From Zygnema cylindricum (Eukaryota; Streptophyta; Zygnematophyceae; Zygnematales; Zygnemataceae): a stretch of 64,000 nucleotides of DNA. Of the stretch, positions 32,215 to 43,479 are shown in pieces. Position 1 is the first letter of the stretch. Every line of letters starts with the position of its first letter. Location of the stretch: NCBI GenBank assembly GCA_037447655.1, contig JBBHKE010002059.1:1-64000 (forward strand), in the 5' to 3' direction. The position numbers and the translations under genes are program-made. The notes beneath the pieces are model-generated. The model saw only the letters and a list, made by a program, of their open reading frames with translations, was not told where the DNA came from and did not search any database.

Positions 32215-32904
32215 CTAGATCTCTATCGTATTCTCTCGGACGAGAATCATCCCTACTACCGAGTTCCAGGTCCACCAAGAATCCAATAGGTCTTGTACAC
32301 AATTAACTATATTCTCATAATTATCGGGTAACTTCATGAGTAGACAGTTAACCTTCAACTTTTCAGTTTCTACCTGTCCAGCACTCTCTAACTTAATAAA
32401 AAGTGTCGCAAGCTCATTACATAAATTTAGTATCTTCCCCTTTTTGTATGAATATGCATCAATTTTACAATTTGCCAACTGTTGTTGCTGAATTGTACCA
32501 ATTCGGTACATTTCTATGAGTGTTACCCATAGATCCGTTGCCCTTTCCACTTGCAAATGAGGAGATGCAAGCCCTTGAGTGAGATGGTGGATAATGAAAT
32601 GCGTTGCCGCCATATTACCATAGTATCATGTGTCAATATCATTCTCATCGTCCCTTGGAATAGTTGACATGAATGCTGACCCGGTTGCTATCGGTGTTGC
32701 TATCGGTGTGATTGTCTCCCCTTTTTTCCCCTTTTCCATCTCAATGCTTTCCCTATCCTTATTCTCCTCGAGTGGAGCTGGATTTGCTTTTCTGGTAAAC
32801 TTGGTCCTTGCAAACACTAAAGGAATGCCCACACTGGATGGACGCCTCACTCGTCCACTCACTATGCCCCAATACCTTTTTTCGCAGAGAGCTCCTGTCT
32901 TCAT
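32215..32904 (-). pseudogene. Ty1/copia gag
   Basis: Two nearly contiguous frames cover most of gag: 32904-32626 (WGIVSGRVRRPSSVGIPLVF, GSAFMSTIPRDDENDIDT) and 32613-32215 (MAATHFIIHHLTQGLASPHL, ATDLWVTLIEMYRIGTIQQQ, VNCLLMKLPDNYENIVNCVQ). The LTQGLASP and LPDNYENIV stretches fit UBN2/retrotran_gag domains. A stop near 32623 separates them. The protein would build the particle. Confidence 0.82.
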
Positions 32905-34116
32905 ACTCTCCTAGTATATAAAGCCATTCTGTTAAAGATGGGCACCCTAGAGGGTGGGCCCATAACCTACAACCTCGAGACCTCCATTGGTCCTCAGAGT
33001 AGGCAGCTCACTAGAAGCCCCTAGGATAGCCTTTACCCCTTTGAGTTTGAACAAGAGTGATCGTCACTTGACACCAGACTCAACTAATTTTACCCCTGTG
33101 AAGACAAGACTCCTTGGAGTATACTGCAAAAAGAATCACTTAATTTGCTCCCTTAAGCAATCAACTATTGGTGGTCAAAGTTGACCTTTTGTACAGATGC
33201 ATTCTTAGAGAGAGGCGTCTACCTTAGAATTGTTTAAGTCCTATTCCCCTCTTTGAACCCCTTTCTACTAAAGTACGACACCAATCAATTGACTATGCGG
33301 TACGAAAAGGTTCTGGTGTCGGAGTACTTTCTGTACGACCATTGTACGACATGGCCGAAAAGTGCACGCCCGTCATATCCGGACTCGTTCTGGTGTACTC
33401 TGGAAATGCCTTGAGCCAATATGATAACGCCACGTGTAATTGGTGAGGCGGAAATCGAAAGCCCCCAAAACGGCCATTTCGTGATGTCGGCTCGTACCAT
33501 GGCCGTCCAATCTAATCGGCTTTTAATATAAGTAGGTGAAACCATTGTTCGCATCGATTGTTTCGTGCGGTATTTATCGTACAACGTAATACATGCTATA
33601 GGAAGTTAGTTCTATCAATTAAATGAATTTCGCTACTTGTACATGTTTATGTTATTGTCGCACCCTATATTAATTTCAGAACTGGTTGTAGACTATAGGA
33701 CCAAGCTAACGGCTACTGACTACTCTCACGGACAGTTGGTACCAGGATCAAATCCTGGTTTCAGCAGCCATTTTGGTAAGTCTGACCTGATTTGCTCTTT
33801 TTCTCCTTAGGCTTCTTTGTCTCCTTAGGAAGCCTAGGCAGCCATGGCTCTAACTCCCTCTCCAGTCTTTAGTGACTGCCACAAGTGTGGGGACTTGAGA
33901 GTGGGGACTTGAGAGTGGAGTAAAGTGTGGGGACTTGAGAGTGGGGACTTGAGAGTGGAGTAAGAGGCAGGCTGCCTTTGCTTCTTTATTGTTTTATTAG
34001 TGTGGGGACTTCAGAGCGGAGTGAGAGGCAGGCTGCTTTTGCTTCTTTATTGTTTTATTTTACACGAATCAGACCTAGAAAATACCGAACATAAATCATT
34101 AATTTCTGCACTTTGA
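32905..34116 (-). mobile_element. copia leader and 5' LTR-A
   Basis: On the minus strand the LTR starts TGCAGAAATTAATG at 34116 and runs to about 33080, followed by the leader into gag. GTAC cluster at 33262-33345, tRNA-like segment near 33690-33770. At 33890-34030 a ~40-bp unit (GTGTGGGGACTTGAGAG) is duplicated in tandem, expanding the hairpin region. Paired with the 3' LTR at 29570-30532, but the two are too diverged to be a recent insertion. Confidence 0.72.
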
Positions 34117-35464
34117 ATGGCACTTTTGGCGATTTCCGCCAAAACCACCATAGATTGATACGTGGCAACGTCCTATAGGATGTCGAGAGTAGCAGACAAT
34201 ACTATGACATGACGTCGGATATGCCAGGTGGCAAGCAAAGAGTGGTGCCGTATAGAAATTATGGCGACTTTAGGGGCGTACTGTGTTTTATTTGTATATT
34301 TGTACATAACAATCGTTTTTATTCATAGAGGGTTTAGCAAATAGCTCGTGGGTAGGTTTTTTGGACTTAAGAAGTTTTTGATACCCTCAAACCAAACTGA
34401 AATGCAGCTACAACTAGATTTATACATTGAAATCCTAACACGAACATAGAAGGGGAGAAGTACAACGGCCGCAAAGAACATTCTGCTCGCCGTCGGAATT
34501 GGACGGACGACATTGGTCCGGAGAATGTGAGCGGATGGCCTGCGGGAGACTTTTGGCCAATCGTTTATTTTATTTATGTGCTTAAGGTGTAATTTTTATT
34601 TACATTCCCTTCAAAAAGGAGCACACAAGCTGCGATACATATTGATGGATTAAAAACAAAGATAAGATGCACAAATACAAGCGGAAGCAATAATTAAAAT
34701 CACCACAAGGAAAGGAAGCCATCTAGCAAAGGTCCATGATATTCACTCAAACAAAAATCTTCCAAATACAAAGTAAACGATTCTCTTCCTTCACTCTGAA
34801 GCTGTAAGCATAAGTTCAAGTTTACCGTTTTTTGTAAGCGCACAAAAATGACAACATGTGCGCAAAATGTGCGCGTCAACCATGCGACGCCAACAAACGA
34901 AGTAGAATAAACGATTCACACACCAAGTTGAGATAGTCACTAAATGAAACTTTCAACTTTCAATATCAAACCCGTTACAAAACTGGTGGTTCTCTAAAGC
35001 ACAAAAGCACGCCCGAATCTACAATGCACCTAACATAAAAAAATATATATATATGTGAAGGTCAGGTTATCTCGCATGTTTTAAGTTCACATTCTCATCT
35101 AATTTCAACCAGCATCACCTTCTATTCAATTTCACAGCCATTGTTTTGTCTTTTACTTTCTTTTCCTTTATTTAGTTTTTCTTATATCAATTATTTTCTA
35201 CTTCTTTTTACATTTTTCTCTTTCATTATTAATATTATTAAAAGTAAAGTTATTGTCATTTTTTCTTTTAAATTTTAATGCTATCATTATTGCTGTTATT
35301 CTTTCCATTGTTTTTCCCTCTTTTGGTACTAATATTATTATGTTGTAATTATTTTTACTATTTTGATAACTATTATTATTTCTTTCCATTTTCCATGTAA
35401 AAACTATTTATATTTCCAAGTTTCGTATCCATGCCAGTTGTAAAAAATAAAATAAAAATATGGC
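34117..35464. other. intergenic DNA, 3' side of the F-box gene
   Basis: The first part (34340-34450) resembles 59000-59080, probably a relic LTR. 35041-35056 is a short (TA)n. 35150-35420 is T-rich on the plus strand. A TTTATT at about 35168 gives AATAAA on the minus strand, a possible polyadenylation signal ~295 bp beyond the F-box gene stop. No gene seen. Confidence 0.45.
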
Positions 35465-36616
35465 TCACACTATTTGTCGGACAACGATAGAGTCCAGCAG
35501 AAGACCCGATTTCCAATTACATTCTTCTTTCAAATGTACCTTAAACTCTAACAAAATCAATTCATCTCCTCCGTTTCCCTCTCCCTCCACTTCCACTTCT
35601 CCCACTTCCACTTCTTGCCACACTATTTCTCTGTCCATATCAATGTCTTCCGTCCCAGGGAAATCGCTAGCCAACGCCGCCCGAATATCTTCAGTCGCCT
35701 GCCTAATTCTCCGAGAAGTTCTCTCACTCTCTCCTTTTTGCTCCATCTCCCTCTCCCACTCTCTCTCCCACTCTCTCTCCCGCTCTCTCTCCCGCTCTCT
35801 CTCTCGCTCTCTCTCCCGCTCTCTCTCTGTCCCGCCTCTGGAGTTCCCACGTGACAAGAAAGCCCTCAACCGATTGAACCGCATTTTAAGCCGGTTCTTG
35901 AATCTTCCGGAGTGATAAACCTCTCTAATTCCCTCTCCCTCCTCTTCCTCCTCCACCCCATAATCATAAAGATCAACAAAATTCTGGACGTTCCCTGATG
36001 GGATTCCAAAAGTTACATTTTTTGTCGTTACGTTCCCATTTTCAAAAGTTGTATCCATAGTTAAATCGAAGGAATTATAGAGCCCAGCGTCCGGATCAAC
36101 AGCCATTCGCCAGAAAACTTTGTATTTTCCAGGTGCCACGTGGCATTTGATATCTCCACCAGCTTCCAGCCAACAGACCTTAATAAGTGCCGGAGTCTTT
36201 TCAAAAATGGCGCCGGAAACTCTCTCTTTTTTTGTCCAGTAGCGCGCGTCATCTCCCCACACGATCCACAGATTCTCCGCTGCTGCCACGTGGACTACCA
36301 AAAAACCTGTCAGCCAATCAGATTGCCAGAAAAGCTTTTTGTCGGCGCTGAAAATTCCTTTTTTGAATTGGCGCAAAAGTTCGATGGAATTCATATTCTT
36401 CAGAAGCTCCGGATTGGCCGAATGGCTGCAGAACCAATCAGAACGGGCAGGAAGAAATTTTTTCCAGACTACATCTGACGTGGCAGCTTCTCGAAAGAAT
36501 TTGGAGACGGTTGCGAGTCGAGAGACATCGGAGACGGAGGTGAGGGAGAGAATGGTCTCGAGGGAGGAGAGGTCGAGGGAGTCGAAGGAAGAGAGGGCGG
36601 AAAGGGAGTGAGACAT
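35465..36616 (-). CDS. F-box/PP2-like protein
   Basis: An uninterrupted 383-residue frame from ATG (36614-36616) to TGA. Residues ~13-57 form an F-box (ETILSLTSVSDVSRLATVSK, VWKKFLP), which binds Skp1 in SCF ubiquitin ligases. Residues ~95-220 plus 331-383 form a PP2 (phloem protein 2) domain: FWRMAVDPDAGLYNSFDL and the C-terminal WQEVEVGEVEVEGE ... WKSGLLLDSIVVR, a lectin-like substrate-binding part in family members. Between them sits a ~105-residue charged insert: an acidic run (~222-229), a basic stretch, and an ER/WERE repeat at 264-290 made by a CT/GA microsatellite. No intron is needed. It is the only host-type gene in the window. Expression is unproven. Confidence 0.85.
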   Translation of the reverse strand: MSHSLSALSSFDSLDLSSLETILSLTSVSDVSRLATVSKFFREAATSDVVWKKFLPARSDWFCSHSANPELLKNMNSIELLRQFKKGIFSADKKLFWQSDWLTGFLVVHVAAAENLWIVWGDDARYWTKKERVSGAIFEKTPALIKVCWLEAGGDIKCHVAPGKYKVFWRMAVDPDAGLYNSFDLTMDTTFENGNVTTKNVTFGIPSGNVQNFVDLYDYGVEEEEEGEGIREVYHSGRFKNRLKMRFNRLRAFLSRGNSRGGTEREREREREREREREREREWEREWEREMEQKGESERTSRRIRQATEDIRAALASDFPGTEDIDMDREIVWQEVEVGEVEVEGEGNGGDELILLEFKVHLKEECNWKSGLLLDSIVVRQIV

Positions 36617-37119
36617 GGTTCGGAGAGAGAGGAGGGAGAAGAGGAGAGGAGGTTGAGGAAGAGAGGAGAAGAGGAGGAGATGAGGAGGAGGAGAGGAGTA
36701 AAGGCAGGCGAGGGAAGACGGTAGAGAGGTTGCAGAAAAGGATGGGAGGATAGGGAAGAAGAGTTGGGAGGTAGAAATGAAGGGACAGGAGGGAAGGCGG
36801 GCCCGGAGGGAGAGGAGTGAGAATAGGGAGAGGTAGAGAGAATGGGGAAGAGAGACGGAAGTGGGCTTCTAAGGCAAGGTAGAGGTAGAGAAGAACTAGA
36901 GAGGAAATTATAGGAGAGAGAGAGGTAAAGAAGACATAGAGGTGATTGAAAGGAGATTTGTCTGACATGTTTGAGATCAAGAGGGATACTTTTGATTGGT
37001 AGAAGATGGACGTGAACCGCGTTGAAAAGGAACGGATATTCGTTTTTGTTTGTTTGGTCTACACGTTTTTGTGAAAAAGTCAACGCGTCAAAAAAATAAG
37101 ACAGCAGGTTTTTGGCAGG
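36617..37119 (-). promoter_or_regulatory. pyrimidine-rich 5' flank of the F-box gene
   Basis: On the gene's strand this is a ~350-bp CT-rich tract (GA-rich on plus, 36617-36960), typical of plant 5' UTRs and core promoters with (CT)n. A CCAAT lies near 36995 and a CTATAAT-like element near 36905. A transcription start cannot be placed from sequence alone. Confidence 0.4.
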
Positions 37120-37127
37120 GTTGGCAG

Positions 37128-37519
37128 TAGTGTTGGGTATCGGGTAGTTTCATATCGCGATAATTTCGATATTCAATATATCGAATATCGATCGAGCAGA
37201 TTCCTCGATATATCGTACCGGGACCAACATAAATCATCGCGATATATATCGCAAAAATTGCATATCCGTACAGTCAGAGTACGGAATATCGTACGAAAAA
37301 GAGTACGGAGAATCGTACGGATAAGCGAGGGGGGGGGTTTTGAAAAAAATTGTAAAATTTTCATTTTCGATATATCGTCAATACGATATATTGGCGATAT
37401 ATCGGCAATGCATCGCGATAATTTGAAATTCGATATATGGAAGCGATATATTGAATATCGGGTACATGAAATTCGATATATATCGAATATCGGAAATGGG
37501 TCCTCGATACCCAACACTA
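37128..37519. mobile_element. hAT-like MITE with GATATATCG palindromes (copy 1)
   Basis: Terminal 15-bp inverted repeats and an interior built from many TATCG/CGATA dyads, such as TTCGATATATCGTCAATACG and GCGATATATATCGC. A G9 tract lies at 37327-37335. Its own flanks do not match each other, consistent with being part of the larger composite. Confidence 0.8.
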
Positions 37520-38271
37520 CTAATTGTATTCGCAATACGTGTCAAATACAGTAAGCTCCCATGCCGTACACTTCTCATGGCCGTGATCGGCAGACGGTTT
37601 GGCGTCAGATGTGAAGTCGTATCCTGATTGGTCATTGTAACGGCAGCGAAGACGGTTAATTGCAAGCGGAATATTCAAGCTGCCACCGACATTTTCAGTT
37701 CAGGGAGGCAGGGAGCTCAACCGTTGATGGCAAGTTGCTCACATTAAATAAACTTTACGGGCTACTCCATACTGTACTGAATCTTGCAACTTTTACTGTA
37801 GCATGGATATTGTCGTTCTAATCCGAAGGCGATGCCACATAATATGACGATTTCAATGCCTCACATGTACGGAATCTGGCACTTCTTGAGAATCGCTAGT
37901 ATTTTCATGGTACGGTATTAGAAGATGGTACGGCAACTGAATAACCTCTAGGCGATTCAGAAACCAACAGACAGAGGTCGCAAACGGTTAACCGAAACCG
38001 TGACCGACCGTTAACCGACCGCCCGCGCCGGATCCGGAACGGATTCGGTTGCCAAATTTTGGGGGTCGGGCGGGGGGGGGGGGGGGGGGGGTTTTGAAAA
38101 AAAAAAAAAAAATTATTTTCGATATATCGTCGATACGATATATCCGCGATGTATCCGAGATGTATCGCGATATTTCGATAATCGATATATATAAGCGATA
38201 TATCGATTATCGGGTACCTAAAATTCGGTACATATCAAATATCGGCAAGTGGTCCTCGATACCCAACACTA
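37128..38271. mobile_element. composite hAT-like element with 8-bp target duplication
   Basis: Outer ends TAGTGTTGGGTATCG (37128) and CGATACCCAACACTA (ending 38271) are flanked by identical GTTGGCAG (37120-37127 and 38272-38279), the 8-bp duplication typical of hAT transposons. Inside, 37128-37519 is a complete MITE copy with its own right end, 37520-38050 is unrelated spacer (its last part resembles 55235-55345), and 38060-38271 is the right half of a second copy. No transposase. Confidence 0.8.
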
Positions 38272-38279
38272 GTTGGCAG

Positions 38280-38895
38280 TGGGGAGGGGAGGGTGGGGGG
38301 AGATGAATATATGAATGGAGTTCACGTTTTTGTCAAAGTCAAAGGAATACAGATTAGGTGTGTACGGTAGGCGTTTAGCCGTTTCGGTAAAACGGTGAGC
38401 GGATTTAGCAAGAACCAGACTACACGACAGAAAGACACAAACCAAGCGCAGCAGTCCAGCATTTGACACGTCAATACGTTGTTTTCACGTCGAAACGTAC
38501 GGCTAGTACGACTTTTTAGCATTTTAACAAATGAACAGTGGGTCGTGAATTAAGTGTAGTCGTGATACAGTCCGTTAAAACAGTCGGCGCGTGTTTCGTA
38601 TGGAAACTCAACGTGAGTTTCACTTCGATCGAAGTGCGTGTTTTACTGCTTTGCCCTTTGCATTCGTCTCTGGTGACAACGATGATTGATCGTCGGTTAT
38701 GTTTGTGTAACATCGTCAGCCGTTGAGTGATTTGAGTTTTGATTGGCTTTGTCATGTTACAATTTTGATGTAATTAAAAGATACACGTGGTACAATCTTA
38801 TATGTTGTATTTCGCGTGGTTGTAATGGTATGATAAACGGCCAGACAAATTCGACGTCACGCCAAAATGTCGTCTTAACAATACCGGTAGAGTAA
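38280..38895. other. no recognisable gene
   Basis: No coding sequence or clear repeat; short frames on both strands overlap each other and lack domain similarity. Confidence 0.4.
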
Positions 38896-39869
38896 GGGTA
38901 CTCTCGCATGTGCTAAAGTTACAGTTATTTTCTGTCGTTTTCCTCCACAACTTGGAAAAAAACGAGAAAATCCGCAACCGTACCAAAAAAATGAAATTAA
39001 CACCTTACAAGTTGCGTTACCTTACAACTTTATATGAACTACAGTTTGTCGTCTAGCGTGAAGCAATTTGTCGTCTAGCGCATTTCAACCCACTTTCGTG
39101 TCCTTCCAGCTCATCTTCAAACTTTATGTAAAATCAACTCGCGAAGTGATTTTAAATAAAGTTCCATGAGGTAAACGAATAGGCAGATGTTGTCGCACGT
39201 GCATGATGTTTCATACAATTTTTGAGCGTGTAGTACCAAAAAAAGCACCCACCGCACGTTTACAGTCTGTGCGTGACTTTTTTTGCGCTGACTCAGTGCG
39301 CTTTTTTCCGCACAGGGGCCGTGGAGGGGGTTTCGACCAACGGACGCCATTTCGCAAAAGCGAAGTCTGTGAAAGCGCCCCTCTCTCTCTCCCTCTCCCA
39401 CTAACGCGTCTATCTCACAATTCTTGCAATGAAAAAAGGCAAGAAAGGTATCAAATGAAAGATCTATAAAAAATATTTTGTTTGGATGTCTTTAAGCTCA
39501 TTTTGGTGGCAAGTAGAGTGAGAAAGGACGAAAAAACAAAATCGGGAAACCATGGCGAAATGTTTTGGAATTAGTGACGTCGACGCTATCATAATTTGAG
39601 CGTGACGTCAAAATGTCACAAACCCTACACATCTACAATGTCACAAGTAGCTAGACGTCTACAACCGTCCTTATTTTGTAAACGTCATCAATTGTCGCGA
39701 GTTTTGTACTCGTCTACAATCGTCACAAATTACACCCACCTCTACATCCGTCACAATCTAAAGTTACGATATCATTTCTTTACATACAAATGCTTTGAAA
39801 GTTGTACGGAGAATATTCGCTAAAAAGCAAAGTAACAAGACTAAGTTTCAGTTACATGCAAAAATACCC
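38896..39869. mobile_element. PIF/Harbinger-like MITE, inverted interior
   Basis: Ends GGGTACTCTCGCATG and CATGCAAAAATACCC are flanked by TAA on both sides (38893-38895 and 39870-39872). The interior around 39380-39760 is the reverse complement of the MITE interiors at 6940 and 41130, e.g. AAAATCGGGAAACCATGGCG. No transposase. Confidence 0.65.
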
Positions 39870-39872
39870 TAA

Positions 39873-40180
39873 CGTGCAGTATCGTAATTTTAATTTTGCG
39901 CGTGCGATCCTGTCACATCACGCCACGTTGTCATTTTTTCAATATACATACATTACCGTAATTTCAGTGTTGACGTCACGTACGATGTTCGTATATGGTA
40001 GACACTCTACTATCGCATTGTACATGGTATTGTACCATATTGTACCCGAAATCATTAACGATTGGTTTGAAAAGCGTCACGGTAGCACAATTACAAAAAA
40101 AGGAGAAACTATTAACGTTTTACATAACGGCCGACACTATTAAACGTCGCGAATGTTAAATTTCAATCCGACGGCAGAAA
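39873..40180. other. shared repeat segment between MITEs
   Basis: Resembles 52290-52330 and 53835-53935 (TAATTTCAGTGNTGNCG and CTATCGCATTNTANATGGT stretches). It is probably part of an older, longer element into which the MITEs inserted. No gene. Confidence 0.4.
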
Positions 40181-40183
40181 TAA

Positions 40184-41023
40184 GGGTGCGTCTCTATGTT
40201 CCAAAGTAAAGGCTTTTTTTCTGTCGTTTACTTGTAAACATTAAAGCCGTACCGCGTAAGTTTCAACCATACAAAAAAATAGAAAAAAGGAAAAGTACAT
40301 TTTGAGTCATCATCGAATTTAAGATGTACTACATGTTGTCTTTTGCGTTCTTCGACCCACGGCCACGGCAAAAAACGTCATCTTCAAGTTTTCTTTAAAA
40401 CACAGGGCCGATGTGATATAAAACAAAGTATTTTTGAAAAACAAATAGGAACACGTATTCGCACGTGTAAATTTATTTACAAAAATTACAAACGAATTCA
40501 AGCAACATCGAAAGGTACACAATTCGTTATGTTTTGTCCATTTGCGTCCGTCAAAGTACACAATTTGTTTTGTTTTGTCGCGTTTTGTTTAGTACGGATT
40601 TTTCCATTCGAAGGGTCTGAAAATTTCGATGCCATTTGACAAAATCGTGGGAAATCTCTGAGGGCGCCCCAAAAAGTTGCACACTTCGCCTCTTCCACTC
40701 ACATTACAAATGTCACGCAAGGTTATGCGACGTTCCAAGCAATTTTTTACAATTTGGTGCGTCATCACGCCGCCTCCGTCATGCACTCTACAAATGTCAC
40801 GCAGGGTTATAAAACGTTCCAGGCATTTTTTTACAATTTGGTGCGTCATCACAGATTGTACACTGTCGAAGCTGTAACGGGCATTGTCGACGTATACAAT
40901 CGTCACCCCCTTAAGTGACAACTTCGTTTGGTACACATAGGGACACCCAAAACCTGGGTCCGCCAAATCTGCGCTAAAAAACAAAGGAAGTTCTCTAAGT
41001 TTAAAGTACATAGAGACGTACCC
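40184..41023. mobile_element. PIF/Harbinger-like MITE with internal duplication
   Basis: Ends GGGTGCGTCTCTATG and CATAGAGACGTACCC, flanked by TAA on both sides (40181-40183 and 41024-41026). Inside, a ~65-bp block with TACAAATGTCACGC and TTTACAATTTGGTGCGTCATC occurs twice (about 40704-40768 and 40788-40852). No transposase. Confidence 0.75.
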
Positions 41024-41129
41024 TAAATCATTGTATATAATTTATGAACCCAATGCAAAATAATAATAGAATATGTAACGCGTAAATAAATTGAAATGAC
41101 AGAAACAAATAAGGCATGAACCGAAATTA

Positions 41130-42730
41130 GGGTACGTCCGCATGTAATCGGTACTTTGATAAAGTATTTTGGACTGTAGTGAAGATTTGCCGTACTACTT
41201 TGAAGAGCGTCCCAATGTGCGAAAATGAAAATCGGAACTTTGACATGTGAGAGTTGTAGGCGCAGGTACAACTTGTGACGATTGAAGACGACTACGAAAC
41301 TTTCGACGATTGGTGACGCCAACAAAAACAACGTCTAGATTTTTGTGAAATTGCAGATGTTTAGGGTTTGGTGACATTGTGACGTCACGCTCACTTGTGA
41401 CAACGCCGACGTCACAGATTCAAAAACTTTTCGCCATGGTATCCCGATTTCGCTTTTTTTACTTTTCTCACTCGACTTGCCATTAAATAAAAACCTAAAA
41501 AAAATCAAAAAAGAAAAATCAATGATCTTTCATTTTTTACCAATATTGTCATGTCTCATCCTAAAAATTGTGAAATACAAGCGATAGTGTGAGAGGGAGC
41601 GAAGAGAGGCGACAACGGCGAAAAAATATGCAAAGGACCCATGAATGCAAGTGGAAGTCCGAGACCCCTGCAAAATTTTTTCCGTACATAGCGCGTGACG
41701 GGCACGGAGAAAAATAGCGAGTACTCTCCCTCGTCCAAAAAATTTACAAACCGTGTGGGGCGTGAGTCGTTCGTTTTTCATTCTGTTGAAATTTATGTAT
41801 TTTCTAGGTCTGTATTCGAAAAATAAATAGAGTAAGTCAGCAAAGGCAACTTGTTTCTCGCTCAACTCTCTCCGGTCCCCATACTTGTTGCAGTCACTGA
41901 AGACCAGAGAGAGAGCTAGAGCCATGGTTGTCTAAAGAGGATAGGCTAATTCGTAGTTTATACCAAAATGAATAGTACCTTCATCCTATAAACAGTTAGC
42001 TATAGCCTATAGCTTAGAGTCAACGATGGCATATGTAGGGTACAATAGGTATTTATAAACGTAGAAGTAGAGAATTCTAACAAACTAACAAATAACCAAA
42101 AACTGCTCTAGACCAGATTTGAACCAGGGTCTATGATTATGTTAAAGGTGGTCAGCCTTAACCAAAAACGCTAACGAAACGATACACGTATCGGGTTTCA
42201 AAAGTACATAAACCTTAACGCAAAGGCTACTTAACACCAGACTAACGAAGAGGAACAATTCATGCATGTACGCGAATCTGAACCGTGTAAAACATGTTTT
42301 GATCTGACGGCCGGCATTGTAGCCGCCACGCAAAGTGAGCTTTTGGTGGCATTCGGAGATATCGTCACGCGGTGCCACATGGCGCCACGTTATTTGATAC
42401 CAGAGAAGATAGGAGGAGGAACCATGGCTCCCGATTTGACAGCTGTCACCTTGTAGACCATGTCGTACAATATCCGTACAATAAGTACATCGCCCTTTGT
42501 ACCTTCTTGTATTATAAAGTGTTCCTATTGGACTAGGGTTTAGTAGTAGGTAGTCGTGAGTAGGCAGACCAAGACTTAGTGAGATTTAGGTACCTCTCTC
42601 TAAGAGAGCTTGTAACTATAAAGGTCATCTTTGACCAGCCATAACTTAATGCTCGGGTGAGCAAATTCTGTGATTTTTTTTGCTGCGGACTCAGGGGAAC
42701 GTAGATACTTTAATACATGGGGATGTACCC
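41130..42730. mobile_element. PIF/Harbinger-like MITE split by an LTR
   Basis: Ends GGGTACGTCCGCATGTA and TACATGGGGATGTACCC with TTA on both sides (41127-41129 and 42731-42733). The first ~650 bp match the MITE at 6940. An LTR of copia type (starting at 41784) interrupts it before the right terminal repeat. Confidence 0.78.
41784..42700 (+). mobile_element. copia LTR-C (solo) nested in MITE
   Basis: Starts TGTTGAAATTTATG and carries the family landmarks: CTAACTCT/AGAGAGAGAGCTAGAGCC region, a minus-strand tRNA-like block at 42105-42175 with GGTTCAAATCT, and GTAC motifs at 42460-42520. It ends with the LTR-A-like TAACTTAATGCTCGGGTGAGC stretch. Both sides are MITE sequence and no internal coding region is present. 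The exact right end and target duplication are not resolved. Confidence 0.65.
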
Positions 42731-42733
42731 TTA

Positions 42734-43479
42734 CACCGTACAAATCCGCTAATAAATGTAGTTGAAACGACACTTTGTCAATGATAGTCAACAGTCAATT
42801 GAAAAAAAGAAAATGTATGATAAATGAAAACCATATGGGGGCACAATCGTCCACTGAAACGACACGAAGAAACGAAACGACAGACTAAATCGTATCACGC
42901 GACAGAAGTTAACATCTAATAGATATATTTCATGAAAAAGACAAAATTTTACTCTAAATACTCGTATGTTATGGGTTTATTAATTATTTGCATCAAAATC
43001 GATGGCGGAAAGGTTGATGTATGTAGAAGAAGATGACGAAGCCAAGTGGATGGTCTAATTCGCGTTTCGTTCATGTAGGGGGTTGGATTAAGCGTAAAAA
43101 TTTCACATTAATTTGAGCGTTCGATATCAATCTAATGAACGATTTGAATGAATGGACTGAATATAAAATGTAGCATTAAATACTTTAATGTTAAATCTGG
43201 AATACACATTAAACCATTAGCATTATTCAACTATTATTCGTTTAAACAGGATACTAATGGTTTTTGTTTATTTTATTTTAAGGTGTTGCATATTTATTTT
43301 CTATATGTTTTTTATCAATACATAATATAACAAAAGAAGAAAACAAAGAAAAACAAACAAAATATATAACCACAATACAACCTTGATCACATAACAAAAA
43401 CGAAAGAAACAAATGTAAACACAACAAAGAAAATAATGAGATAAAAAGAAAAAACATCAAGCTTAACTAGGGTTCAACC
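42734..43479. other. AT-rich intergenic DNA
   Basis: No gene. About 42885-42960 is similar to 51890-51965 (GACAGAAGTTAACATCTAAT), marking another dispersed repeat. Confidence 0.4.

Noticed and set aside
35460-35915. Plus-strand frames over the F-box gene (serine/leucine-rich)
   Set aside because: They are antisense shadows of the F-box coding sequence and its CT/GA repeat.
36438-37083. Long leucine/serine/proline-rich minus frames upstream of the F-box gene
   Set aside because: They come from the CT-rich 5' flank; low complexity, overlapping in two frames, no domain.
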